Source of the DNA: a virus
IMG/VR virus record: IMGVR_UViG_3300036832_000975
Span: 1 to 64,000 of that record
Length of the DNA: 64,000 nt
Direction: 5' to 3' (one strand)
How positions within the stretch are numbered: the first letter of the stretch is position 1; each line of letters begins with the position of its first letter. The notes below the pieces were generated by a model. That model ran no database searches. It was not told the origin of the DNA and saw only the letters and a list, made by a program, of their open reading frames with translations. Below are positions 48,307-56,555 of this stretch, piece by piece. Made by a program: the position numbers and the translations under genes.

Positions 48307-48336
48307 ACAATAGCACAGTACATTGGATGTTGTCAA
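48307..48336 (-). promoter_or_regulatory. Sigma70-type early promoter, leftward
   Basis: Minus strand TTGACA (48331-48336), 18-base spacer, TATTGT (48307-48312). It is 41 bases before the ATG at 48265. A degenerate copy of the palindrome (48343-48363, GGTGTTATA / TGTTACACC) lies just upstream of the -35 box. Confidence 0.75.
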
Positions 48337-48342
48337 CTAGCA

Positions 48343-48363
48343 GGTGTTATATGATGTTACACC
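48343..48363. promoter_or_regulatory. Degenerate palindrome copy upstream of the early promoter
   Basis: GGTGTTATA-TGA-TGTTACACC: outer five arm bases are kept on both sides, with two arm mismatches. Position next to the -35 box would suit an activator or repressor site. Confidence 0.5.
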
Positions 48364-48467
48364 TTACCCCCGCTCTACCCCTAGCCCGTAAGAATTACTT
48401 GTCGGCAGAGCGACCGGCCCAAGGGGATCGCTCGCAAGTGCTTGCGGCTGCTTGCCCATCCAACAAA

Positions 48468-48560
48468 TAAAATTTGGAATTTTTTGCCATAAATCAACTT
48501 ATACACTAAAACTATATATGTAAAATTTGAGATTTTTTACCAAAATCAAATAATGTACTA
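48468..48560. repeat. AT-rich direct repeats in the divergent region, origin candidate
   Basis: Two imperfect 40-base copies begin TAAAATTTG at 48468 and 48521 (53-base period) and end ACTA; a weaker third (AAAAATTT...GATTTTTTGAG) follows to about 48590. The 430-base gap between the early and late modules is far more AT-rich than the rest of the genome. No gene is visible in it; it also holds the leftward promoter. Iteron-like repeats in such a place suggest an origin or late control region. Confidence 0.5.
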
Positions 48561-48694
48561 GAAAAAATTTAGAACCAGATTTTTTGAGAATATCTAACCA
48601 GCCGCCAGTACCAGCGAGACCTACGCGCAAACCCGGCCGGCCGGCGAACCACCCCGAGAAGACGTTCATGTCGTAGTGTCACGTAAAACATGTT

Positions 48695-49162
48695 ATGACT
48701 CCAGGTATGAGTAGCAACACGCCCCTTCAGTTGATGGACCTGACCGCGGACCCCGCGGCACTTGGTTGGCCGCCGAGCCTGCCCCTGGAGCTGGCGCTGC
48801 GGAGTCAACCCGTCAGGGAAATCTGCGCCGCCTACGGCATAGACAGGTTCGAGTACGATCGCCTGCGCGCCGACCCGGCGTTCAGGCGCGCCGTGGTAGA
48901 AGCCACCGAGACCCTCAAGGAGGAAGGCGCCACGTTCAGGCTCAAGGCCCGGGCTCAGAGTGAAGAATTACTCAAGACCTCCTGGGCCCTGATCCACAAG
49001 CCCCTGGATCAGGTGAGCGCCTCGGTGAAGGCCCAGCTGATCCAGATGACGATTCGTTGTGCCGGCCTGGATGCCTCGATTGAACAAAAGGCCAAGGCCA
49101 GCGCGACCGCGCAGGCCAACGCTTTGACTACGTTAACTATTAACTTGCATCTTGGGGACTAG
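48695..49162 (+). CDS. Putative small terminase subunit
   Basis: A 155-residue helical protein. Residues about 33-60 (LRSQPVREICAAYGIDRFEY) form a helix-turn-helix-like DNA-recognition segment, followed by a long helix (FRRAVVEATETLKEEGATFRLKARAQSEELL, cited in part), as in small terminase proteins. It opens the late operon that also encodes the large terminase 3 kb on. ATG 48707 (5th codon) is an alternative start; neither has a good binding site. Confidence 0.55.
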   Translation: MTPGMSSNTPLQLMDLTADPAALGWPPSLPLELALRSQPVREICAAYGIDRFEYDRLRADPAFRRAVVEATETLKEEGATFRLKARAQSEELLKTSWALIHKPLDQVSASVKAQLIQMTIRCAGLDASIEQKAKASATAQANALTTLTINLHLGD

Positions 49163-49168
49163 ACCCCG

Positions 49169-49471
49169 ATGAGCCCTGGCATCCTCGACAGCGCGGGACA
49201 GGTCGCCACCAGCGCCATAGAAGCCATGAAGGCTGCGCCGGTGCTCATAGCCCTGGTACTCCTTCAAGGGCTCACCCTCGGCGTCGTTGGCTACAACGTC
49301 AACATGCGACAGCGCGACATGGCGGAGGAGCGCAGGCTCTTCGCGGACGAGCGAAAGATGTTCCTTGAATTGTGTGTTGTCCAGCGAACAGGGTCGGGTC
49401 CGACGAATTTCCGCCTGGAGAGTGAGTCGAGTAAACCAGTGCCATTGCCGCCTGAGCGGCCGAAGGAGTGA
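49169..49471 (+). CDS. Single-span membrane protein with cytoplasmic/periplasmic helix
   Basis: A 100-residue protein with one hydrophobic segment ([20 protein letters not shown], about residues 24-43) followed by a charged helix ([20 protein letters not shown]). Topology resembles a small holin accessory or an i-spanin-like protein, though a spanin partner is not evident. It lies right after the small terminase candidate. Confidence 0.55.
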   Translation: MSPGILDSAGQVATSAIEAMKAAPVLIALVLLQGLTLGVVGYNVNMRQRDMAEERRLFADERKMFLELCVVQRTGSGPTNFRLESESSKPVPLPPERPKE

Positions 49472-49475
49472 TGCA

Positions 49476-51449
49476 ATGCTGACCGAGGCAGGCCAGCCTG
49501 AGCCCGACGAACCCAAGCCCGAAAGCAAAGCAGTGGGCAGTCCCATCCAGTACAAGGTGGTCGACCACCCATGGAATCCCGGCAATCCCACCATTGCCGA
49601 GGCGATGCTGGGCACCGTGGGGCAGGATGGCTGGCAGCTGGTCTCCGTCTATCCGGACCCGATGCGCGAGAGAACCCGCTGGATTTTTTCGAACGTCACC
49701 GCCAGTGGCGTCGGCGGTGGCGGTATCCCCGAAGCGCCAGTAGACGGAAACCTCTATGGACGACAGGACTCGAATTGGTCCCCTGTCCCTGCCGGGACAG
49801 GAGGAACACCAGGACCCACCGGCCCTGCGGGCCCTGCCGGACCCACCGGCCCTCCCGGCCCACCCGGAGTGGGTGGAAATAGTGGTCCCGTGGGGCCAGA
49901 AGGCCCCCAAGGTAGTCCAGGGCAAGATGGACCTCCGGGGCCCACGGGACCCGCAGGACCCGCAGGCACACCCGGTGTGCCCGGTCTACCTGGTGAAGTG
50001 GGCGCGACCGGCCCAGCCGGCCCACAAGGACCCGCCGGACTCACCGGCCCACAAGGACTTACGGGAGCAGATGGACCACCCGGTCCAGTCGGGCCACAAG
50101 GAACACCCGGTGCGCAGGGAGCTACCGGCCCTGCCGGCCCTACCGGCCCCACGGGTGAATCAGGACCAGCAGGCGCGGATGGCGCGGCTGGCGCGCAGGG
50201 CCCACAAGGTCCGATAGGCGTCGACGGTGCGCAAGGTCTGGTGGGCCCGCAGGGCTCGTCGGGCCCGCAGGGCTCGCCGGGCACTTCGACCAGCCTGTGG
50301 CCGTGGGGGTACAGTGAGTCCGCAACGCCGCCACCGGCCAACGGGTTCATCAATACCGATGGCGCCGACGCGCCGAGCACCACCGTGATCTGGGTCGCGG
50401 CGCTCGATCAGAACGGCAACGACGAGAGGTTGCTACTACTACTGGCGAACCCGGGCGACGAGTTGTTCGTCCAGGTGGCCAACGATTCGACCTGCTATGC
50501 GATCTTCAATCTGACCGGGCCACCGGTAGACGACACGACCTACGTCACCTTCCCGGTGGCATTCGTACAGCAAGGACCCACGCTGCTCACCGGCAACAAG
50601 CCGAACGTGCTGTTCGGTGTTCGCGTCGTCGGGCAACAGGGCATGCAAGGACCTTCCGGTCCGCAGGGACCGCAAGGTCTCCCCGGAGCCCAGGGCGCGC
50701 AGGGTATACAGGGCCCCGCCGGCGTCGACGGTGCACAGGGAACCCAGGGAATCCCGGGAACCCAGGGACCAGTCGGTGATCAGGGCCCACCGGGTCCAGC
50801 CGGTCCAGCCGGCGCACAAGGTCCAGCTGGACCTCAAGGTCCACAGGGGCCGCAAGGTATTCTAGGGAGCCCTGGAGCCCAGGGCGCGACCGGTCCACAA
50901 GGAGCACAAGGAGCACAAGGAGCACAAGGTCAGCAAGGTATTCCGGGCCCGGTCGCCGTTTCGGCGAATGCCGGCAACCTCGCCAGGTTGGGCACCGATA
51001 ACCTGCTACTGGTGCCCGACACCTCGAAGCTCAAGGGCATCACTGACGGCTCGAACGCCGCGGCGGGCGTCATAGGCGAAGTGCTGAGCGCGTCGATCAC
51101 CACGGCCGTCAACCTCACGCTCAACACGCCGGTCAATATCGGCCAGATCACCCTCACCCCTGGCGACTGGGCGGTAGCGGGAAACGTGAACTTCGTGAGC
51201 CCTGGCACCGCCGGAACCCGCTATGCGATCGCGATCTCCAACACCAGCGCGACGCTGCCTACGGCAGCGCAGCTCGCAGTAGGTACCGGAACTCTCACCG
51301 ACATGTCGTTGACTTTCGGCAAGGCAGCGCAGAACTTCAACACTTCTCTCTGTCGGTTCAATGTCAGCGCGAGCACGACGGTGTACCTGGTTGCCCTTGG
51401 ACCAGCCACGACTGCCACTGGTTACCTGAGCGCGAGGCGCATGCGATGA
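49476..51449 (+). CDS. Collagen-like tail fibre
   Basis: A 657-residue protein from ATG 49476 (AAGGAG upstream). Residues about 1-105 are a globular N-terminal domain ([20 protein letters not shown]). Two long runs of Gly-X-Y triplets follow ([19 protein letters not shown] and so on), separated by a beta domain of about 115 residues ([20 protein letters not shown]). The C-terminal 150 residues form another globular beta domain. Collagen-like repeats make trimeric fibre stalks in phages; the terminal domains probably bind receptor or attach to the virion. Confidence 0.8.
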   Translation: MLTEAGQPEPDEPKPESKAVGSPIQYKVVDHPWNPGNPTIAEAMLGTVGQDGWQLVSVYPDPMRERTRWIFSNVTASGVGGGGIPEAPVDGNLYGRQDSNWSPVPAGTGGTPGPTGPAGPAGPTGPPGPPGVGGNSGPVGPEGPQGSPGQDGPPGPTGPAGPAGTPGVPGLPGEVGATGPAGPQGPAGLTGPQGLTGADGPPGPVGPQGTPGAQGATGPAGPTGPTGESGPAGADGAAGAQGPQGPIGVDGAQGLVGPQGSSGPQGSPGTSTSLWPWGYSESATPPPANGFINTDGADAPSTTVIWVAALDQNGNDERLLLLLANPGDELFVQVANDSTCYAIFNLTGPPVDDTTYVTFPVAFVQQGPTLLTGNKPNVLFGVRVVGQQGMQGPSGPQGPQGLPGAQGAQGIQGPAGVDGAQGTQGIPGTQGPVGDQGPPGPAGPAGAQGPAGPQGPQGPQGILGSPGAQGATGPQGAQGAQGAQGQQGIPGPVAVSANAGNLARLGTDNLLLVPDTSKLKGITDGSNAAAGVIGEVLSASITTAVNLTLNTPVNIGQITLTPGDWAVAGNVNFVSPGTAGTRYAIAISNTSATLPTAAQLAVGTGTLTDMSLTFGKAAQNFNTSLCRFNVSASTTVYLVALGPATTATGYLSARRMR

Positions 51450-51583
51450 AGAAATGTATTCGCTGTGGGGCTGTGGTTAGACGTAAACTCGTTCGCGCCA
51501 AGTACTGTTCGGGCGAGTGCAGGCAAAAAAATGCGATGGAGGCATATTTGAAGAGGCAGCTTTTCAAGAAGAGGAAGCTGTGA
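51446..51583 (+). CDS. 45-residue zinc-finger-like protein
   Basis: [20 protein letters not shown] then [18 protein letters not shown]: a CxxC...CxxxC zinc ribbon with a basic helical tail. The start overlaps the fibre gene stop (ATGA) and the stop overlaps the next start (TGATG), so it is firmly part of the operon. Possibly nucleic acid-binding. Confidence 0.7.
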   Translation: MKKCIRCGAVVRRKLVRAKYCSGECRQKNAMEAYLKRQLFKKRKL

Positions 51584-51732
51584 TGACGTTCTACCAGGAC
51601 CCGCGTGACCCCGACCCCCGTGAATGGTCCAAACGCGAAAAGATCGGAATGGGTCTGCTCGTCGCCGTCGTGGTGTTTTTACTCGTGCTGGTCCTGATCG
51701 GCTGGGTGACCGGACGCTGGGAGTACCAGTGA
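51583..51732 (+). CDS. 49-residue single-span membrane protein
   Basis: A charged N-terminus (DPRDPDPREWSKREK) followed by one strong transmembrane helix (MGLLVAVVVFLLVLVLIGWV) and a short tail. Overlaps of one base on each side couple it to neighbours. A holin, antiholin or virion membrane peptide are options. Confidence 0.7.
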   Translation: MTFYQDPRDPDPREWSKREKIGMGLLVAVVVFLLVLVLIGWVTGRWEYQ

Positions 51733-51923
51733 TGCTCTTTGCAGCCTCGGGATCGGACAGGTGGGAAGTGGTCGAGCGCCATGGTGCACAGCACATCCGG
51801 CCACTCGCCGACTTCATGGTGCACACAGGATGCGAGTGCTGGTGCCACCCCACAGAAATAGGCGAGCCCGGCAAGCGAATTTGGTTGCACCACTCAGCTG
51901 ATGGGCGAGAAGATGAAGAGTGA
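51732..51923 (+). CDS. 63-residue protein with Cys/His cluster
   Basis: MLFAASGSDRWEVVERHGAQ ... HTGCECWCHPTEIG. The CECWCH cluster may bind metal. ATG overlaps the previous stop. Ends in an acidic, charged tail. Function unknown. Confidence 0.6.
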   Translation: MLFAASGSDRWEVVERHGAQHIRPLADFMVHTGCECWCHPTEIGEPGKRIWLHHSADGREDEE

Positions 51924-51986
51924 TCGCGTCCTCGGGCTGCCCCAGCGACAGCTGGGGGCGAGAAGATGAAGAGGAGCAAGTGATCC

Positions 51987-52154
51987 ATGCCCAGCGTGAG
52001 TAAAGTGCAACGTGGGGCCATGTTCGCTGCCAAGGCGGGCAAGAGCACACTCGGTATTCCGCAGAGCGTTGGTAAAGACTTCATCGCAGCGGACAAGAGC
52101 AAAGATTTGAGTAAACTTCCACTGCGCAAAGGCGCACCCAAGACAAAGAAATAG
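51987..52154 (+). CDS. 55-residue conserved-type basic phage protein
   Basis: [20 protein letters not shown] then [18 protein letters not shown] and a basic tail. The pattern 'SKAQ..AM.AAA.GKS.LGIP..VG.eF..aD' is familiar from small proteins near phage head genes whose function is unknown. GAGGAGCAAG precedes the start. Confidence 0.7.
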   Translation: MPSVSKVQRGAMFAAKAGKSTLGIPQSVGKDFIAADKSKDLSKLPLRKGAPKTKK

Positions 52155-52166
52155 GAGAAAACCAAC

Positions 52167-52346
52167 ATGGCAGTAAAACAACCCTGGCAGGACAATTACC
52201 AACCTCAATTGGGCCAGTACGGAGACGGATATTCCGGCGATCTCAACAAGGGGAACGAGCAAGAATATCTAGAGCAAGACGCTAAAGTCGACGCTACTCG
52301 CGCCGAGTTTCATAAGACACCTGCATCTAAAGGCGTACAAGAATAA
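52167..52346 (+). CDS. 59-residue acidic late protein
   Basis: MAVKQPWQDNYQPQLGQYGD then GYSGDLNKGNEQEYLEQDAK. Polar, Gln/Asp-rich, no known domain. AGGAG lies 9 bases upstream. It immediately precedes the large terminase gene; a packaging-accessory role is possible. Confidence 0.6.
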   Translation: MAVKQPWQDNYQPQLGQYGDGYSGDLNKGNEQEYLEQDAKVDATRAEFHKTPASKGVQE

Positions 52347-52357
52347 TAGATGCAACT

Positions 52358-53911
52358 GTGCCTAGTATAATTGACTACAAGCCTGCGCCGACCATCAAGG
52401 CATTCATCAAGGACCACCGGCGGCAAGCTCTATTCTATACGTGGATCGTCGGACCCGTGGGGTCCGCGAAGACGACGGCGCTGTTCTTCAAGCTCATCTA
52501 CATGGCGATGAAGCAGAGTCCTAGCCCTGATGGGATAAGACGAACCAAAGCAGTCATCGTCCGTAACACACTCCCTATGCTCAAAGATACTACCCTGGCG
52601 AGCTGGGAATACTGGTTCAAGGACGGTGTCGCCGGTCAGTGGAACGCCACCGACAAGATATTCGTGCTGCGCTACGGTGACGTCGAGTGCACCGTGCTCT
52701 TCCGCCCACTGGATACACCCGACGACGTCAGACGTGTCTTGAGTCTGGAAATCAACTTCGCGATCATCGACGAGTTCGTCGAACTTCCCAAGGCAATCGT
52801 GGACGCGCTCTCTGCCCGGCTTGGGCGGTACCGCCAGCCCGACGGGACTCCCGTGACGATCTGGGGAATGTGGGGCAGTTCCAACCCTGGCACCGAGGAC
52901 GTGTGGTGGCACGACTACCTGCATGGACCTGCTGTTCGCAGGTATAAACGCCTATCGGGCTCTCTTATCCCTACGCTGGTCCCCGATAGCATCGGCGACG
53001 TGGCGGCGTGGGCGCCGCGCGCTCCCGGGGCTCCCATGGAGCCGATCGCCACCTACTACCATCAGCCCGGAGGACTTTCCCCTGACGCCGAGAATCTGGA
53101 TAACCTGCCTGGCGGCAAGCAGTATTATCTCGATGCCATCGCCGGTAAGTCCGAGGTCTGGGTCCGGCAGTTCGTCGATGCCGAGTGGGGGTTCAGCATA
53201 GCTGGAAAAGCCGTGGTGTCCGGCTTCCGGGCTGACCTGCACGTCGCCCTTCCCAACACCCTCCAGCCCAATCCCTATTTCCCTCTCGTGGTGGGGCTGG
53301 ACCCTGGGATCACCGGCTCGGCCATGATCATCGGGCAACAGGATTACGACGGCCGCGTGCGAGTCTTTGCGGAGCTGGTGCAAGAAGGTATGGGGGCCGA
53401 GCGCCTGGTCCAGGAGCGGCTCCAGCCGCTTTTACGGAACCGGTTCCCACAGGTCTCACGCGTCATCATTGCGGCCGATCCCGCCGCTGCGAGCCGGACT
53501 CAGACCGACGAGCGCACAGTGGTCAAAGTGTTCCGGCAGCACTACGAGGTGGATGTCGAGTCCAACAACCGGTTACCTTTGCGCCTGGATGCTATAGATT
53601 ATTACACCAACAAGCTCACCGAGGGACGAGCCTCTCTCCAGATCGACCCCTCTTGCCAGATTCTGATCCGCGCGTTGAAAGGAGGTTGGCGTTACAGCGC
53701 CGATCTCAAGCGCGAGACGCTGAAGGGGCACGACCCCGAGAAGAACGCCTATTCCCATCCTGGGGATGCTTTTGGATATCTTTGCAGGTTCTTCCATCGT
53801 GATAAACAGCGTGAGACGCGCTACCGTCTTCCTGCGGGCAGCCTGGCAGCGCGGCGCCAGGGCGTGCCGTGGCAGCGTCAGCCGGAACGTAGTTCGTACC
53901 ATGTACGATGA
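52358..53911 (+). CDS. terL: Terminase large subunit
   Basis: A 517-residue packaging motor starting at GTG. ATPase: Walker A GPVGSAKTT (32-40), Walker B NFAIIDE (133-139). Nuclease: VVGLDPGITG with D315, IIAADPAAA with D374 and HPGDAFGY with D470, the three acidic residues of the RNase H-like fold. SNPG near 175 is the coupling motif region. It cuts and pumps DNA into the prohead. No strong binding site precedes the GTG. Confidence 0.92.
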   Translation: MPSIIDYKPAPTIKAFIKDHRRQALFYTWIVGPVGSAKTTALFFKLIYMAMKQSPSPDGIRRTKAVIVRNTLPMLKDTTLASWEYWFKDGVAGQWNATDKIFVLRYGDVECTVLFRPLDTPDDVRRVLSLEINFAIIDEFVELPKAIVDALSARLGRYRQPDGTPVTIWGMWGSSNPGTEDVWWHDYLHGPAVRRYKRLSGSLIPTLVPDSIGDVAAWAPRAPGAPMEPIATYYHQPGGLSPDAENLDNLPGGKQYYLDAIAGKSEVWVRQFVDAEWGFSIAGKAVVSGFRADLHVALPNTLQPNPYFPLVVGLDPGITGSAMIIGQQDYDGRVRVFAELVQEGMGAERLVQERLQPLLRNRFPQVSRVIIAADPAAASRTQTDERTVVKVFRQHYEVDVESNNRLPLRLDAIDYYTNKLTEGRASLQIDPSCQILIRALKGGWRYSADLKRETLKGHDPEKNAYSHPGDAFGYLCRFFHRDKQRETRYRLPAGSLAARRQGVPWQRQPERSSYHVR

Positions 53912-53921
53912 GTGAGATAGG

Positions 53922-56453
53922 ATGGCATTCCCAACCTCGGAACCGCCGCTGAACACGGCCAAAGCCTATCCGGACCCGGACCTGCGGCCACCGGCACTCC
54001 CGGTACCGACTCTCATGCCTACCAAGGACGTGCCTGATCCTGCGTCTGAACCTCCAGTCAAGAAGATTTCGTCCGAGTCTCTGCGGACTCTGGGCCAGCG
54101 TTTCAATCAGATGTTCATGCAATACGTCTCTGATCGCCGGATCGTGGAGCTACGCTGGCTGGCCAACCAAAGACAATATCTCGGGCTCTATGACCCCGAG
54201 GTCGAGAAGGCCATGAGCCCCAACCGGTCCAAGGCTTACCCCAAGATCACGAGAACCAAGTGTATAAGCGTGCTGGCTCGAATCATGAATCTCATGTTCC
54301 AGGGTAACGAGCGCAACTGGGAGATTCATGCCGCGCCGTGGCCGGACATCACCACACAGGAAGTCCGTGAGGCGATCAACCTGGCGCAGGAGAAAGATCA
54401 GACGGCTGGGGTACCTACACCAGACCCGACGGATTCGTTCGCGTTCAATAATTACGTGATGGAAGCTTTGGACCGCTACGCCGATCTGCGCGCCAACAAG
54501 CTCGCTATGCTCATCGACGATCAGCTTCAAGAATTAGGCGGTCACCAGGCGCTGGACTACGTTGCGCTCAACCGCGCGGTGATCCGCTCGGGCATCATGT
54601 ACGGGCTCGGCGTCTTGCGCGGTCCGTTCGTGCGTAAGTCCGAGACCGTGACGTGGAAGGTGCAGAAGCCACCCCCATCTCCAGGATTATCCACAGGGTT
54701 ATCCCCGCAATTATCCCCAGTTCAGCCTGGAGCCTCACCACCACCCCCTCCAACCGGATTACCCTCATCCGGGACGCCTGGCTTGGGGTTACCCCCAGCG
54801 GGCCCACCGAACTTACCCACAGCCGGGCCGCCCATGCCGCCTCCACCGATGGTCAAGCCAGTCAAGCAAACGGTCTTCAAACCTTACTTCGAGTTTCTTC
54901 CGGTCTGGGATTTCTATCCTGATCTGAGTGCTAAAACTCTACAGGGCATGGATGGGTATTTCGTGCGTCTCGTCATGAGCCGTACCCAGGTAAAGGAGCT
55001 TGGTGGCCGACCTGATTTCTTCGCCAATGTTATTGATAACTATCTGACTCGTTACCCGATTGGTAACTACCGTACCCAACCCTTTGAAATGGAGTTACGG
55101 GCAATGGGCGTCAAAGTCAACGTCAACGAAATGAAATCGGAGACGATGAAATACGAAATCATGGTTTGGCATGGCTCGGTAGATGGTCGGATGCTTCAGG
55201 AAGTCGGTGTCGAGGTTCCTCCGGATAAACTTTCTGATTTTATCGATGCGGAAATCTGGATGCTTGATGCCAACGTTATTGGAGCAAGGCTCAATCCGTG
55301 GGAAGAACTCACCAATGAAATGCCTTCTATACCTGTACCTAAAATGATTCATACGTTTTTGTTCGATGAGGATGATACTAGCCCGGTTGGTTTTGGATTA
55401 CCTCAGGCCATCAGAGACAGTCAGATGATGGTCGCCGCCGCGGTACGCATGTTGCTGGACAACGCGAGCGTCGTGTGCGGACCAAACCTCGAACTCAACA
55501 CTGATCTCTTGCGCCTCGATCAGGATTTGAGCGCCATCAGCGCGTACAAGGTCTGGTACCGCGAAGGCTCCGGGCCCGAGGCGCAATGGCCAGCGGTGCG
55601 CAATGTTCAGGTCGACGCCCATCTGGATAGCCTCCTCAAGATCGTGGAGCTCGGTTTGCGTTTTGCGGACTCGGAAACGTTCGTAGGTCCGGCGACGGGT
55701 GGCGATATGGAGCATCAGCCTTCCGAGCCACTGCGCACGGCGGCGGGCGCCTCTATGCTGAGGGGTGACGCAGCTTTACCCTTCAAGGATATCATTCGGA
55801 GCTTCGATACGTTTACCCAGAGCGTCATCAACTCCATGGTGCTGTTCAATCGGGTCTTCAATCCGACTCAGGCGCCCGATGGCGATTACGACGTGATCGC
55901 GCGCGGTGCTACTTCCTTGATGGCCAAGGAGCTTCGCGGCATGCAGGCGGACTCCCTGGTCCAGACGCTCAAGCCCGAGCAGATGATCCACGTTGACGAG
56001 CGCAAGCTCACCGAGGCCCAGATCAAGGCCAGGGACATGGACGACATCCTGGTGACCGAGGACGAGGCGTCGAGGCGTCAGCAAGCTCAGACACAATCCC
56101 AGCAGGCGCAGCAGGATCAGCAGAACAAGCTCATGGAAGCCAATCTGCGCAAGATTCTATCTGATGCCTTCAAGAACATCGCTCAGGGTCAGAAGAACAC
56201 TGCCAACGCAGATGCCCAGTTGGTGGACACGGCGCTGGGTATTCTGGAGAAAGGAATGCAGGATGAGCTTACAGGAGCCTCTGCCGCTGGACCTTCCCCC
56301 GTTCCAGCCCCCAAAGGCGCGTCTTCAGGAGGCGGACTTGCTGCGGCGCTTGGTATTGGCGCGATCGGCGCCAGAGTTAACGGTGGTGCGCCAGCTCCTG
56401 TCGGTCCGCCTGGGGTTATGCCAGACCAAGCTGGTCAAGGCATCCCTCAATGA
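53922..56453 (+). CDS. Portal protein
   Basis: An 843-residue protein. The N-terminal helical part (LRTLGQRFNQMFMQYVSDRR), a YPKITRTKC block and the order terminase-portal-scaffold-capsid identify it as the portal, in the size range of podovirus portals. Residues about 245-310 are a Pro/Gly/Ser-rich insert encoded by unusual TTA Leu codons. The C-terminus has a Gln-rich coiled coil (RRQQAQTQSQQAQQDQQNKL) and a Gly/Ala/Pro end. The DNA of codons about 325-490 is richer in A and T than its surroundings. The next gene overlaps it by 191 bases. Confidence 0.8.
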   Translation: MAFPTSEPPLNTAKAYPDPDLRPPALPVPTLMPTKDVPDPASEPPVKKISSESLRTLGQRFNQMFMQYVSDRRIVELRWLANQRQYLGLYDPEVEKAMSPNRSKAYPKITRTKCISVLARIMNLMFQGNERNWEIHAAPWPDITTQEVREAINLAQEKDQTAGVPTPDPTDSFAFNNYVMEALDRYADLRANKLAMLIDDQLQELGGHQALDYVALNRAVIRSGIMYGLGVLRGPFVRKSETVTWKVQKPPPSPGLSTGLSPQLSPVQPGASPPPPPTGLPSSGTPGLGLPPAGPPNLPTAGPPMPPPPMVKPVKQTVFKPYFEFLPVWDFYPDLSAKTLQGMDGYFVRLVMSRTQVKELGGRPDFFANVIDNYLTRYPIGNYRTQPFEMELRAMGVKVNVNEMKSETMKYEIMVWHGSVDGRMLQEVGVEVPPDKLSDFIDAEIWMLDANVIGARLNPWEELTNEMPSIPVPKMIHTFLFDEDDTSPVGFGLPQAIRDSQMMVAAAVRMLLDNASVVCGPNLELNTDLLRLDQDLSAISAYKVWYREGSGPEAQWPAVRNVQVDAHLDSLLKIVELGLRFADSETFVGPATGGDMEHQPSEPLRTAAGASMLRGDAALPFKDIIRSFDTFTQSVINSMVLFNRVFNPTQAPDGDYDVIARGATSLMAKELRGMQADSLVQTLKPEQMIHVDERKLTEAQIKARDMDDILVTEDEASRRQQAQTQSQQAQQDQQNKLMEANLRKILSDAFKNIAQGQKNTANADAQLVDTALGILEKGMQDELTGASAAGPSPVPAPKGASSGGGLAAALGIGAIGARVNGGAPAPVGPPGVMPDQAGQGIPQ
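54687..54821 (+). repeat. Cluster of TTAYCC-type nonamers in the portal gene
   Basis: TTATCCACA (54687), TTATCCCCG (54699), TTATCCCCA (54711), TTACCCTCA (54759), TTACCCCCA (54789) and TTACCCACA (54813). The first is identical to a DnaA box. All are in frame and encode Leu-Ser/Pro-Thr/Pro, so coding constraint may explain them, though TTA is a rare Leu codon here. Confidence 0.6.
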
Positions 56454-56535
56454 TGTACCGTTGCTGCAGGGTGAGGCGCGTACACTTGAGAAGCTGTTGC
56501 TTGATCTATCCGGTGAGCGCACCGTAATCGAGTAA
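56263..56535 (+). CDS. Small protein overlapping the portal 3' end
   Basis: A 90-residue protein in a different frame from the portal, sharing 191 bases with it. It begins MSLQEPLPLDLPPFQPPKAR and ends with LVKASLNDVPLLQGEARTLE, a helical pattern seen in small proteins placed after the portal in other phages. GGAATGCAGG precedes the ATG. Likely real because it continues 82 bases beyond the portal stop with the same style. Confidence 0.65.
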   Translation: MSLQEPLPLDLPPFQPPKARLQEADLLRRLVLARSAPELTVVRQLLSVRLGLCQTKLVKASLNDVPLLQGEARTLEKLLLDLSGERTVIE

Positions 56536-56555
56536 AAGTAGGTAGGAGACGACCT

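Noticed and set aside
49754-50383. Minus-strand Gly/Pro-rich frame of about 209 residues
   Set aside because: Antisense shadow of the collagen-like fibre repeats; triplet periodicity of GGN/CCN keeps both strands open.
54687-54695. Replication origin based on the perfect DnaA box
   Set aside because: It is in a coding region of a late gene, the other nonamers are degenerate, and coding for Leu-Ser-Thr explains it; kept only as a weak repeat feature.
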